Shown: positions 19,090 to 28,514 of the stretch, piece after piece
Position numbering within the stretch: the first letter of the stretch is position 1
Layout: the number at the start of each line of letters is the position of its first letter
NCBI RefSeq assembly: GCF_023333585.1
Contig: NZ_JAIQZN010000005.1
Span: forward strand, 1-64,000
Origin: Argonema antarcticum A004/B2
GTDB lineage: Bacteria; Cyanobacteriota; Cyanobacteriia; Cyanobacteriales; Aerosakkonemataceae
DNA length: 64,000 bases
Direction of reading: 5' to 3'
Notes under the pieces: model-generated
Seen by the model: only the letters and a program-made list of their open reading frames with translations
The model's database searches: none
Told to the model about the DNA's origin: nothing
Position numbers and translations under genes: made by a program

Positions 19090-22000
19090 GTGACAGAATC
19101 GAAAACTTATAAAGACACCGTTAATCTGCCCAAGACAAAGTTTGATATGCGGGCGAACGCGATCGTGCGGGAACCCGAACTGCAAAAATTTTGGGCCCAA
19201 AATCAGATTTACGAAAAACTGTCGCAAAACAATCCCGGCGATATCTTTGTTTTGCACGACGGGCCACCTTATGCCAACGGGGCGCTGCACATCGGTCACG
19301 CCCTGAATAAGACTCTCAAAGACATTATCAATAAGTATCAGCTGCTGCAAGGACGCAAGGTTCGCTACGTTCCTGGTTGGGATTGTCACGGATTGCCGAT
19401 CGAACTTAAAGTTTTGCAGGACATGAAATCAGCCGAACGGCAAAACCTCACACCCCTGGAACTGCGCCGCAAAGCAAGAGACTTCGCCCTCAAAACGGTG
19501 GAACAGCAACGCGAAGCATTTAAGCGCTATGGCGTCTGGGGTGATTGGGATCATCCTTATCTGACTTTGAATCCAGAATATGAAGCGGCGCAAATCGGCG
19601 TTTTCGGTGAAATGGTGCTGAAAGGCTACATCTATCGGGGTTTGAAGCCGGTTCATTGGAGTCCCAGTTCCAAAACCGCACTGGCAGAAGCAGAATTAGA
19701 ATATCCTGAAGATGCTCAAGGTCGCCCTACTCACACCTCGCGCAGCATCTACGCAGCTTTCGAGATCGTCAGTTTGTCTGCGCCATTAGAATCGGCTTTG
19801 GAACCATACTTGCCAGAATTGGGGGTAGCTATCTGGACGACAACTCCCTGGACAATACCGGGAAATCTGGCAGTCGCCGTCAATCCAAACCTCACTTATG
19901 CAGTGGTGGAGGTAGAGAAACCTCTTGTAGATCCTCAAAATCAAAAGTCGGAAACAGACAACAAACCTTCACTCAGCACTCAGGACTCAGCACTCAGCAC
20001 TTTTAAATACCTGATCGTCGCGGCAGATTTGGTAGAGCGGTTGTCGGCTACTCTGGGAGTTAACCTGACGGTGAAGGCGACGGGATCTGGGAAATCTTTG
20101 GAGGGTTCTATTTATCGTCATCCGCTGTTCGATCGCGAAAGTCCGATCGTCATCGGCGGAGACTATGTTACCACCGATTCGGGTACGGGATTGGTTCACA
20201 CAGCACCCGGTCACGGTCAAGAAGATTATCAGGTAGGTCGGCGTTATAATTTGCCTATCCTCGCGCCAGTTGATGATGATGGCAATTTCACTAAAGAAGC
20301 AGGCGAATTTGCTGGCTTGAATGTGCTGGGTGAAGGGAATACAGCAGTGATTCAAGCTTTGGCAAATGCGGGTGCTTTGCTGAAGGAAGAACCCTACGTC
20401 CACAAGTATCCTTACGATTGGCGCACGAAAAAGCCGACAATATTTCGGGCCACAGAACAATGGTTTGCTTCCGTGGAAGGATTTCGGGAAGAGGCGCTAA
20501 ATGCGATCGCATCCGTAAAATGGATTCCTCCCCAAGGCCAAAACCGTATCACTCCAATGGTGGCAGAACGATCGGATTGGTGCATCTCCCGTCAGCGCAG
20601 TTGGGGCGTCCCCATTCCCGTTTTCTACGATGAAGAAACGGGCGAACCGCTGCTGACTGCGGAAACGATCGCTCACGTCCAAGCAATTGTGGCCGAAAAA
20701 GGCTCTGACGCTTGGTGGGAACTCTCGGTAGAAGAACTGCTGCCCCAAAAATACCACAATAGCGATCGCACTTACCGCAAAGGCACCGATACGATGGATG
20801 TCTGGTTTGACTCCGGTTCGTCTTGGGCAGCCGTGGCCAAACAGCGGCCCGGATTGCACTACCCAGCCGATATGTATCTGGAAGGGTCCGATCAGCACCG
20901 GGGTTGGTTTCAATCCAGTTTATTGACAAGTGTAGCGACTAATGGTATAGCTCCCTATAAAACAGTGTTGACTCACGGTTTTACCTTGGACGAACAAGGT
21001 CGCAAAATGAGTAAGTCCCTGGGTAATGTAATTGACCCAGCGATGGTAATTGAGGGCGGTAAAAATCAAAAAGAGGAACCACCTTATGGCGCGGATGTGT
21101 TGCGCTTGTGGGTGTCTTCGGTAGATTACTCTGCCGATGTTCCTATCAGCAAAAACATCCTCAAGCAGATGGGGGATGTGAGGAATAAAATCCGCAATAC
21201 AGCTCGTTTCTTGTTGGGGAATTTGCACGATTTCGATCCAGCAAAAGACGCCGTTCCTTACGAAAATCTGCCGGAACTCGATCGCTATATGCTGCACCGA
21301 ATGACTGAAGTATTCGAGGAAGTGACGGAAGCTATGAATAGTTTCCAATTCTTCCGATTCTTCCAAACAGTGCAGAATTTCTGCGTCGTCGATTTATCCA
21401 ATTTTTATTTGGATATTGCCAAAGATCGGCTTTATATCAGTGCTGCGAATGCTTTCCGGCGTCGTAGCTGCCAAACGGTATTGGCTATTGCTGTGGAAAA
21501 TTTGGCACGTGCGATCGCACCCGTTCTATGCCATACAGCAGAAGATATCTGGCAGTATATTCCTTATCCAACACCCTACAAATCTGTATTTGAATCCGGT
21601 TGGGTCAAATTAGATGCGCGTTGGAAAAACCCCGAACTCGCTGCATTTTGGCAACAATTGCGGCAAATGCGCGGGGAAGTTAATAAGGTAATGGAACAAG
21701 CGCGAAAAGGTGACACGATCGGATCTTCTCTGGAAGCCAAAGTGTTGCTTTACGTCGCTGACGACGAGTTACGCCAACGCTTGCAGGTTTTGAATCCTGA
21801 AAGTCAGCCATTAGCCGTTGAAGTTGAAGAAGTCGATATCCCCATACAGGTAACAAGAAAAGAAACATCCTACCAAGAGTTGCAAACGTTATTGACGGAT
21901 TTTTCGGTTGTTTTATCTGATTGGTTCGATAATCTGGGCGGATTTCTGCAAAACAACCAAAAACCGCTGACACTACTTAGCTTAATTGTGGCAGTGGCAG

Positions 22001-22530
22001 GCGCACTTTATGTAACGGGTGCGACGATGGATGCTATAAATCGTCTCCCTCTGCTAGAACCCTTGTTTACAATCGTTGGGTTTGTATACTGTCTGCGTTT
22101 TGCTAGTGGGAAATTGATCAATGCAACCGATCGCCAAGAGTTGTTCGCTGAAATTCAATCTTTTAAAGAAGAGGTTGTTGGCAAAACTGCTTCAAGACAA
22201 ACACCTATTGTACAACCAGCGGTTGGCACTTCAGTAACTACTGAGATAGAACTCCCCACTCCCGACTCAGCACTCAGCACCGCATCCGAAGCACTCAATC
22301 AGGGCGTGGATGAGTTGCGTTACCTGTTTATTTCTTCTCAGGTAGAACTGTTGGAATCGCCAGAAGCTTTGTCTGGATTGGAGTACAAAGGAGAGTCTGA
22401 CGGTTTGACTGTGGGTGTGGTGAAGGCGTCAGGGGAAAAATGCGATCGCTGCTGGAACTACTCGCTTTATGTAGGCAAATCCCACGAACATCCCCTGTTG
22501 TGCGATCGTTGCATTCCCGCACTAGCCTGA
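19090..22530 (+). CDS. ileS: Isoleucyl-tRNA synthetase with appended CAAD membrane domain
   Basis: Charges tRNA-Ile. The 1146 residues exceed the usual 930-960. Canonical parts are the HIGH signature ([11 protein letters not shown], about 60), the CP1 editing domain (about 190-400), KMSKS ([10 protein letters not shown], about 640), the anticodon-binding helices, and a C-terminal zinc ribbon with CDRCW and CDRC. Between the anticodon domain and the zinc ribbon, residues about 930-1035 form a CAAD domain: amphipathic helix, two membrane helices ([18 protein letters not shown] and [16 protein letters not shown]), then another helix. CAAD domains anchor some cyanobacterial aminoacyl-tRNA synthetases to thylakoids. 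Two short in-frame inserts derive from ACTCAGC heptamer repeats (about residues 294-305 and 1055-1062). The start is GTG at 19090. Confidence 0.97.
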   Translation: MTESKTYKDTVNLPKTKFDMRANAIVREPELQKFWAQNQIYEKLSQNNPGDIFVLHDGPPYANGALHIGHALNKTLKDIINKYQLLQGRKVRYVPGWDCHGLPIELKVLQDMKSAERQNLTPLELRRKARDFALKTVEQQREAFKRYGVWGDWDHPYLTLNPEYEAAQIGVFGEMVLKGYIYRGLKPVHWSPSSKTALAEAELEYPEDAQGRPTHTSRSIYAAFEIVSLSAPLESALEPYLPELGVAIWTTTPWTIPGNLAVAVNPNLTYAVVEVEKPLVDPQNQKSETDNKPSLSTQDSALSTFKYLIVAADLVERLSATLGVNLTVKATGSGKSLEGSIYRHPLFDRESPIVIGGDYVTTDSGTGLVHTAPGHGQEDYQVGRRYNLPILAPVDDDGNFTKEAGEFAGLNVLGEGNTAVIQALANAGALLKEEPYVHKYPYDWRTKKPTIFRATEQWFASVEGFREEALNAIASVKWIPPQGQNRITPMVAERSDWCISRQRSWGVPIPVFYDEETGEPLLTAETIAHVQAIVAEKGSDAWWELSVEELLPQKYHNSDRTYRKGTDTMDVWFDSGSSWAAVAKQRPGLHYPADMYLEGSDQHRGWFQSSLLTSVATNGIAPYKTVLTHGFTLDEQGRKMSKSLGNVIDPAMVIEGGKNQKEEPPYGADVLRLWVSSVDYSADVPISKNILKQMGDVRNKIRNTARFLLGNLHDFDPAKDAVPYENLPELDRYMLHRMTEVFEEVTEAMNSFQFFRFFQTVQNFCVVDLSNFYLDIAKDRLYISAANAFRRRSCQTVLAIAVENLARAIAPVLCHTAEDIWQYIPYPTPYKSVFESGWVKLDARWKNPELAAFWQQLRQMRGEVNKVMEQARKGDTIGSSLEAKVLLYVADDELRQRLQVLNPESQPLAVEVEEVDIPIQVTRKETSYQELQTLLTDFSVVLSDWFDNLGGFLQNNQKPLTLLSLIVAVAGALYVTGATMDAINRLPLLEPLFTIVGFVYCLRFASGKLINATDRQELFAEIQSFKEEVVGKTASRQTPIVQPAVGTSVTTEIELPTPDSALSTASEALNQGVDELRYLFISSQVELLESPEALSGLEYKGESDGLTVGVVKASGEKCDRCWNYSLYVGKSHEHPLLCDRCIPALA
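19970..20003. repeat. ACTCAGC heptamer array inside ileS (first)
   Basis: Four imperfect units related to ACTCAGC, encoding [11 protein letters not shown] in frame within the editing-domain region. Identical units occur in spacers at 33795-33826, 46495-46530 and 48102-48126. Confidence 0.85.
22257..22281. repeat. ACTCAGC heptamer array inside ileS (second)
   Basis: Two to three units (GACTCAGCACTCAGCAC) encoding DSALST in the linker between the CAAD domain and the C-terminal zinc ribbon. Confidence 0.8.
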
Positions 22531-22531
22531 A

Positions 22532-22704
22532 GAAGTCAAAAGTCAAAAGTCAAAAGTCAAAATGGGCATAGCCCATAGCCCTATTTTCTAGCACTTACGC
22601 TTTTCTCCCCCCTAGCCCCCCAAATCTGGGGGGCTTACGCAAAAACCTTGGTTTTTGCGTAAGCCCTATTTTCTTTTGACTTTTGACTTTTGACTTTTGA
22701 CTTT
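22532..22704. repeat. Nested inverted repeats between ileS and parA; likely bidirectional terminator
   Basis: The outer arms are heptamer arrays in opposite orientation (AAGTCAA repeats at 22532-22560, TTGACTT repeats at 22674-22704). The inner palindrome at 22631-22666 has 17-bp arms starting GGGCTTACGC. The region separates two convergent genes and ends T-rich on the plus strand, as a terminator would. Confidence 0.7.
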
Positions 22705-22708
22705 CCCT

Positions 22709-23638
22709 TCACTCTCCCAAATCAAACTTGGCTGGGTTTTGCTTGACAGTACTAATAACGCTGATTTTCTGTAAGAATTCTTGCGTTAACTGCGTGAAAG
22801 CTTTACTACCAGGCGATTGAGGATTGGATAGCACAACAGGCATGAAAGTGTCAACTGCTTTGGAGACACTAACATCAACTGGGATGCGAGTTTTGAATAA
22901 TTTTGTAGCGCTGTAATCTTCATTAACTCGCCGCATCACCTGCTGGTAATACCTTCCCGTCAGCAGACTACCTGACATTGTGAAGACAATTCCCAGCAAC
23001 TGAATATTAACTGGATCGTCTTTATGAATCTCTCTTTGTTGAGCTAGCCGTCTTTCTAGCAATTGAATACCAATGACGGATAAAGGTTCTGGCTTAGCGG
23101 GTAATATATAAAAATCGCTAGCCAGAAGACCGCTACGAGTTAAGAGATTATAACCGGGCGCACAATCAAGGATGATAAAATCATAGTCTTTAATGACCGG
23201 GCTTAAAATATGTTGTACCAGTCTTCTTTCAAAGCGAATCCAAATTTGTTCAAAGTTGGGCTGACCTCCTTTAATGGCTTTTTCATAGAGCATTTCAGAT
23301 ACCAAAAATTCATCATAGAGGTCAAGATCTCCTGGCAATAAATCTAGATCCTTCAGCGAACAGACGTAGGGGCAAATTACATCCTGAATGGGTATTGTTA
23401 GCTTAATATCCGGTTTAATTGCCTTGTTTACCAAATGTCTCAGTGTCCGTTTGTCTCTGCGGCGTTTGGAAAAGTCTTGCGGAGACATCAAACTCAGAGT
23501 CGCACTGATTTGATTGTCTAAATCGACCACCAAAACCCGCTTACCAAAATCTTTCACCAAACTAGCGGCCAAGTTTACGGTGAGGGTCGTCTTACCGACG
23601 CCGCCTTTCATGTTGGCAGTTGAAATGATATAACCCAT
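22709..23638 (-). CDS. ParA-family partition ATPase
   Basis: A 309-residue ParA/MinD-class ATPase. The deviant Walker A KGGVGKTT is at residues 11-18 (signature Lys11), VLVVDLDNQISATLSL at about 35-50 is the A' motif, and DFIILDCAPGYNLLTRS is Walker B with its Asp. In the family, ATP-dependent DNA binding and dimerisation move or position DNA or protein cargo. No parB gene or obvious parS is next to it. Instead it is the last gene of the minus-strand set with the nuclease-FtsK fusion 187 nt upstream. This suggests it serves that system rather than replicon partition. A separate promoter in the 187-nt gap is possible. Confidence 0.9.
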   Translation of the reverse strand: MGYIISTANMKGGVGKTTLTVNLAASLVKDFGKRVLVVDLDNQISATLSLMSPQDFSKRRRDKRTLRHLVNKAIKPDIKLTIPIQDVICPYVCSLKDLDLLPGDLDLYDEFLVSEMLYEKAIKGGQPNFEQIWIRFERRLVQHILSPVIKDYDFIILDCAPGYNLLTRSGLLASDFYILPAKPEPLSVIGIQLLERRLAQQREIHKDDPVNIQLLGIVFTMSGSLLTGRYYQQVMRRVNEDYSATKLFKTRIPVDVSVSKAVDTFMPVVLSNPQSPGSKAFTQLTQEFLQKISVISTVKQNPAKFDLGE

Positions 23639-23825
23639 TCGTTCAGTCCTCTCAAGAATGACGCCCTACTTAGCAAAGTCGATCTGGATACCATAGCGAT
23701 TCTAAAATGGAAACGCTTAATTAAATTTAATATTTTTAGACAAAAGGCAAAAGGGCGTTAGCTCCTAAAATATTCCTACGGAGGTAGACGAATCGTCTGA
23801 CGATGCCTTCTGTGGCAGGTGAATG

Positions 23826-26420
23826 CTAGCTTTGGGGCAACTCGATAATTGTAGCCAACAAGCTTTGTAATCGGTGCAGATGCGATCCCGCTTGGTAGAG
23901 TAAATCACCTTTACCCAGTAGGTAGGCAGCTGCTTTTCGATCGCCACCTAGCACAATAATCGAGTCTGCCTCACTGGCGGTACGCAATGCAACCCTTCCT
24001 GGTAAGTTAGAGCGGATTAAGGGGGTGACAACTCTGGCTTCTGGACGTTGGGTGGCCACAATCAGGTGTATGCCAGCTGCTCGAGCCATAGCGCCTAGCC
24101 GTTTGATGCTCGATTCTAGCGCATTGCGAATTTCTTTTTCCGCCATAAAGTCAGCATATTCATCGAAAATGCAGACAATGCGGGGTAGGGGTTTGGTTGC
24201 TTTTTGATTGTAAGCGCTGATATCGGCACACCCAGCAGCTTCAAAGAGCTGGTAACGCTGCTCCATTTCTGCTACTAAGTCAGTCATGAGGGAGATCGCG
24301 CGATCGCTATCTTTAACCACGGGTGCATACAGCGACGGTATCCCCTCAAATTCTGGGAAAGTTACCCGCTTGGGATCGACGAGGGCAATTTTCAGATGCT
24401 TGGGGGAGTGACGCCAGAGTAGACTGAGGAGAAGACTTCGCAGAAATTCGCTCTTACCGCTACCAGTCGTCCCACCAACTAAAAAGTGACAAGTATTCGG
24501 ATCGGATAAATCAGCTTCTAGTAATTGTCCGTCCAGATTCACCCCGATCGCAATTTTCACTGGTGCTGTTGAGGGCAATTGTTGACGCTGAATATAATCC
24601 TCAATTTTGGCTATTTGGCGATCGGATCGCGGTAGATCGACGCTGACATACCCAGCTTGCGGTGCAATCAGCGGCGGATTGGCTAATTCTAGTTGCACCT
24701 GTAGATCGGCAGATCTATTTAGTAGGGAGGCAACTCTTACTCCCGGATGAGGTTTGAGCCTAACTCGGATGAAAGCTGGCCCGATCGCTGCCCCTTGGTA
24801 ATCAACACTAATACCAAAAGACTTGAGGGTTGCTACTAACTTTTCTGCGATCGCATCTGCGTTAGGAGTAGGTAAAGGTTTTTTAGTCGCTTCAGGCTTC
24901 TTTTTTTCAGCTTGTGGAGTAATTACTACTTTCTCAGATGATGTAGATTGGCTGCTATCAACAACAAAAAAAGACTGACACTTTTCCTGCTGTGGACAAA
25001 TATCGCAAAGGTGCGGTTGGGGTGTTGGTGGCGGCGGATTGGGATGAGGCGGTTCCCATTTCAGCCATTCCCGCATTTGCTGTAATTTATGAGGAATCAC
25101 TTGATGTACTGTCTTTTCCAACTGTTCCCAAGAATAGCGATATTCTTTGAACTCTGGTAAAACGCAGTAAACTGCCGAATCAACAGGCACTTTTTTCTTT
25201 TCTTTAAGCATATAGCTATAGAGAGAAACCTGGGCTAATTGAGCGGAGGGATCGACAGGCTCATAAGTTTTATACTCTACCACACAGAGGCGCTTTTGCT
25301 CAAAATCGAAGACTAAACTATCAAGTTTTCCGATTAACCTTTGCTGCGTACCATCTGGCAAAGTGAAGTTATGCTCAAGGCTGAATTCTCCAGTAACCAA
25401 AGTGCGGGAAATCACAGCATCCGCACGACAATCGCGTCTATTTTTAATAAGCAATTCAGTCCAGTGGCGAATCAATCTAGTTAATCCCTGCCAGATTTGA
25501 TGCAACGCCGCCGCTTGATTTGAGTCTTGTTGAATAGCTGATTGTAGATAAGGGAAAAATGCTAGTTGATAAAATAGCTGTTGCATTTGAGTTGCGATCG
25601 CATCCACTTTCAACTGCTCAACTGGCGGCTCAAACAAAGCTTGAAATTGCGGTTCTTTCTTAGCTATACCAATAAAATTTTCTGCTAATTTATGAAATAC
25701 AGTGCCAATTCCCTTGATGCGATCATCTGGCACAAACAAAGTTTTCCCATCAAAATGATGGTGCAAATAAAATAGACGCGGACATTCAAAAGCTACTCTG
25801 ACATTAGTTACGCTAAAGCTAGTTTGTTCGGATTTTTCATTTCGCGGCATTGATGACATATCCTCTAAATTAGAATTATTTTTGTTAAGATTTTTTAATA
25901 AATGGCGATGTACGTGAGCCAGATAAACTGGATCGAATTTAGCATATTTTAACTGTTTCTCGGTTAAAGGTCGCCGTCCCCAATCGCTTCCTTGTTCCTC
26001 TGAGTCTACATTGCTAAATTGGCAAAGTTCTGCTGCTAAAGTTTTGAGTTTTAGGTTGGAAACTGAAAGGCGATCTTTGGTTATCTTCCTCGCCATCTTC
26101 AAGGTACAAGTAACATTCTGTGCTTTGCTTCCACCTAGAAACCTCAGATCGAAGCTGGCGTTGTGAAAAACCTTCTCTATTTGGGGATTTACCATGATTT
26201 GATTAACAAAATATGCTACCAAATCAGACTTATCCAATACGTCTAGAATATAAGCGCGATCGCCATTAAGATTCTTCGGATCTGCCAACACTTGAATCAA
26301 AGATAATCTGGGATAAGCTGTATCCCAGTCAGCAACTTCTGTATCTGCCCAAAGTATTTTAGCAGATGATAATTTGGTGATAAGTGCTATTATTGTAGCT
26401 GATTCTGTTATATATGGCAT
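23826..26420 (-). CDS. Three-part DNA-processing protein: RNase D-like exonuclease + Cas4-like nuclease + FtsK/HerA-type motor
   Basis: An 864-residue fusion with three recognisable enzymes. (1) Residues 1-180: a DEDDy 3'-5' exonuclease of RNase D type, with Asp26/Glu28 (DTE), Asp91 (HNASFD), and Tyr159/Asp163 (YAKFD). (2) Residues about 200-485: a Cas4/AddB-like PD-(D/E)XK nuclease, with His243 in GTVFHKLAE, Asp367 in GKLDSL, Glu382-x-Lys384 in VEYKTYE, and four cysteines for a probable 4Fe-4S cluster (Cys213, Cys472, Cys475, Cys481). (3) Residues about 525-864: an FtsK motor, with Walker A GTTGSGKS (650-657) and Walker B IVCIFDEYAD (748-757). All catalytic residues are present. It starts 6 nt after the AAA+ gene stop, so the two are translationally close. 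I know of no characterised protein with this domain order. DNA translocation coupled to degradation is my inference. Confidence 0.9.
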   Translation of the reverse strand: MPYITESATIIALITKLSSAKILWADTEVADWDTAYPRLSLIQVLADPKNLNGDRAYILDVLDKSDLVAYFVNQIMVNPQIEKVFHNASFDLRFLGGSKAQNVTCTLKMARKITKDRLSVSNLKLKTLAAELCQFSNVDSEEQGSDWGRRPLTEKQLKYAKFDPVYLAHVHRHLLKNLNKNNSNLEDMSSMPRNEKSEQTSFSVTNVRVAFECPRLFYLHHHFDGKTLFVPDDRIKGIGTVFHKLAENFIGIAKKEPQFQALFEPPVEQLKVDAIATQMQQLFYQLAFFPYLQSAIQQDSNQAAALHQIWQGLTRLIRHWTELLIKNRRDCRADAVISRTLVTGEFSLEHNFTLPDGTQQRLIGKLDSLVFDFEQKRLCVVEYKTYEPVDPSAQLAQVSLYSYMLKEKKKVPVDSAVYCVLPEFKEYRYSWEQLEKTVHQVIPHKLQQMREWLKWEPPHPNPPPPTPQPHLCDICPQQEKCQSFFVVDSSQSTSSEKVVITPQAEKKKPEATKKPLPTPNADAIAEKLVATLKSFGISVDYQGAAIGPAFIRVRLKPHPGVRVASLLNRSADLQVQLELANPPLIAPQAGYVSVDLPRSDRQIAKIEDYIQRQQLPSTAPVKIAIGVNLDGQLLEADLSDPNTCHFLVGGTTGSGKSEFLRSLLLSLLWRHSPKHLKIALVDPKRVTFPEFEGIPSLYAPVVKDSDRAISLMTDLVAEMEQRYQLFEAAGCADISAYNQKATKPLPRIVCIFDEYADFMAEKEIRNALESSIKRLGAMARAAGIHLIVATQRPEARVVTPLIRSNLPGRVALRTASEADSIIVLGGDRKAAAYLLGKGDLLYQAGSHLHRLQSLLATIIELPQS

Positions 26421-26426
26421 TGGCTA

Positions 26427-28463
26427 CTAAACTTTGGGTACAAAGCAGACTAAATGGTCGTTTGGTGGATCGCTAGGATTTACAAGCTGAATTTTATTTT
26501 CCTTAATTAGCTGCTGAATTAATTGCTCAACTTGAGTTTTATTTACATCGAAAAATTTACCGATCGCATTCTTATTTAAAGTATTCTTACTCAAATATCC
26601 TTGGGTTTGAACCACATTAAGCAAAAACTCTCTAACATCCTTAAAATCGAGATTTTGATCTGTTGAAATGTCTGTTTTTTGCACAATGCCTAACTCCTTC
26701 AATAAACTACAATTATTCAAAATTTCCGCATCACGAATTAGTGCTTCTAATTCTTTTAAACTGACGGTTTTGCCAGCGACTACTAATTCATTGGCAAGTG
26801 CAGAATTAACCAAACTGTGATATGCCGCTAAGTAGTGAACAGAGGATAGAGTTGCCTTAATGTGGCGATGTTGAGAAGCCGTGAAAATTTGTTGATATAT
26901 TTGGTATCCAGCAAGTCTTGCGTTCCCTACGGTAACAGCACGAATCAGGTACAGATTTTCACAAGCATTTTGTTGAATCACTTTCTGGCAAGCATTCATC
27001 AGATGGACAAAGCTATTCATGCTGGGGTCTTCTGTCCAGACTATTCCTATCCGTTTTTGTTGACCGGGTTGTTGATAACTGAGTGAATAACTGGCGTACT
27101 TTCCGCTTAATAGTTTAGGTTTAATTCCCTGAAATTGTAAGGCAGCTAATGCTTCTGCCAACATCCGAATTAGTTCCGGTACTGCTAAAAGGGTAATTTT
27201 GATAATTTTTACCTGAGCTTTTTTGTATTCATCTTGCCAGATTAATTTTAAAGCTGCTAAAACCTTGTCATCCTCACCTTTACCGCCACCATTATTATTT
27301 TTATCAATGATTCCTTTTTTGTATGTCTGAAATATCTGCTGCCCCAGCATCAGTACATTGCGGGGTAGAGCTTTTTTACCTGGAAACTCTTTTTCTAGAT
27401 CCTCTTTAGTTACTGGGTAGATGGTAGAATTAGGTTTAGGCCGAGCTTCCTCGTGCAAGGGAGCGAGGCGAGTAGCTAAAAGAGCTTCGGCTTCATCCAA
27501 CGTAATGCGTTTCAGAGGAATCTTGATAGTAATTCTATGCAAATCAGCAGGCTGAACTCGTTTATAATTGTCATTCCACGTACTCGTAATGACGCTGATG
27601 ATAATTAATAATCCTTGCCAATTGGCATTATAAATCGCCGAAGTAACACTAAATAAAGCTTGTATATCGATAGCTCCATCTAAACGGGCTATACTATCTA
27701 TATTATCAAAACATAATACGATCGGCTGAGTTTGGGCAGATATTTTGCTAAAGTTACCTAAGATACCACGCGCCTTTTCTTCACTATCAATAGAATTTTT
27801 GACTTGTAACTTCTTGAGGTCTTCCTCATCTAAGTCATCTCCTTTCAACCACTCACAAGCTAAAGAGCTTAACTCTGGATTAGTTAGGTTATAAAGAACG
27901 CCAAAAAATTCATTAGCATTGTAAAAACCTTTAGTGCCAATGGTTTTTCGGAGGATATCAATAAAAAGTTGGCGATCGGCCCTAGCATCATCTTTGGGTT
28001 TGACAAAAAAGTTTTTTACCTTATCAATCAAATTCTTTTGCTCGCTTGGTAAAGCATCTTCGATAGCAGAAAAGCAACTTTTGAGCCACAGAATTAATTG
28101 GGAATCTGTTTGTCCTGCTGGAGCATTAACCAGGCTATCGACTGTGTAGCGTAAGATATGCCGCCAGATATAGTCACTTTGGGGAAATGGTTCAATATAA
28201 GCAAAAAAAGCTTGATTATTAAGTGTTTCCTTGAGCCGTCCGAGAAAGTGAGTTTTCCCAGATCCGGCGTCACCGTAGAGAATAAGGGTGCGAGTTTCAC
28301 GATCTTGGGTAACGTCATCCAAAGCTTTTTTGATTTGCCTAAGTGGCTCTTGATGAATTGATTCAATAGTAGGTGCTGGCTTTGGCTTTTCCCAAAAATT
28401 ACGGGCAGCAAAATTGTCAAATGGGTTAAGCGATTGTTTAATAACATCATCGATTGTTGCCAT
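26427..28463 (-). CDS. AAA+ ATPase with C-terminal winged-helix-like region (ORC/STAND-like)
   Basis: A 678-residue P-loop ATPase. An N-terminal lead (NPFDNFAARNFWEKP) precedes the core with Walker A GDAGSGKT at 64-71 and Walker B VLCFDNIDS at 249-257. TSTWNDNYKRV near 295 looks like sensor 1, and LKRITLDEAEALLATRL (about 320) a lid helix. Residues about 410-590 include a region with a restriction-endonuclease-like strand pattern (IGIVWTEDP), without clear catalytic residues. The last 80 residues resemble a winged helix (FDVNKTQVEQLIQQLIKENKIQLV). ORC/Cdc6-like ATPases load other machines onto DNA. Here the obvious client is the FtsK-nuclease protein encoded 6 nt downstream. AGAGGGA ahead of the ATG at 28463 supports the start. 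Confidence 0.85.
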   Translation of the reverse strand: MATIDDVIKQSLNPFDNFAARNFWEKPKPAPTIESIHQEPLRQIKKALDDVTQDRETRTLILYGDAGSGKTHFLGRLKETLNNQAFFAYIEPFPQSDYIWRHILRYTVDSLVNAPAGQTDSQLILWLKSCFSAIEDALPSEQKNLIDKVKNFFVKPKDDARADRQLFIDILRKTIGTKGFYNANEFFGVLYNLTNPELSSLACEWLKGDDLDEEDLKKLQVKNSIDSEEKARGILGNFSKISAQTQPIVLCFDNIDSIARLDGAIDIQALFSVTSAIYNANWQGLLIIISVITSTWNDNYKRVQPADLHRITIKIPLKRITLDEAEALLATRLAPLHEEARPKPNSTIYPVTKEDLEKEFPGKKALPRNVLMLGQQIFQTYKKGIIDKNNNGGGKGEDDKVLAALKLIWQDEYKKAQVKIIKITLLAVPELIRMLAEALAALQFQGIKPKLLSGKYASYSLSYQQPGQQKRIGIVWTEDPSMNSFVHLMNACQKVIQQNACENLYLIRAVTVGNARLAGYQIYQQIFTASQHRHIKATLSSVHYLAAYHSLVNSALANELVVAGKTVSLKELEALIRDAEILNNCSLLKELGIVQKTDISTDQNLDFKDVREFLLNVVQTQGYLSKNTLNKNAIGKFFDVNKTQVEQLIQQLIKENKIQLVNPSDPPNDHLVCFVPKV

Positions 28464-28514
28464 ACCTATCCCTCTCTTGTGCTGAAAGTTAACCTGCTGA
28501 ATATAGGGAAAATT

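Noticed and set aside
22709-23638. ParA as evidence for a plasmid or chromosome partition locus
   Set aside because: No parB, parS-like palindromes or replication gene is visible nearby, and the flanks are housekeeping genes.
23826-26420. Cas4-like domain as evidence for a CRISPR locus
   Set aside because: No cas1, cas2 or repeat array is present. The domain is part of an FtsK fusion and more likely belongs to another system.
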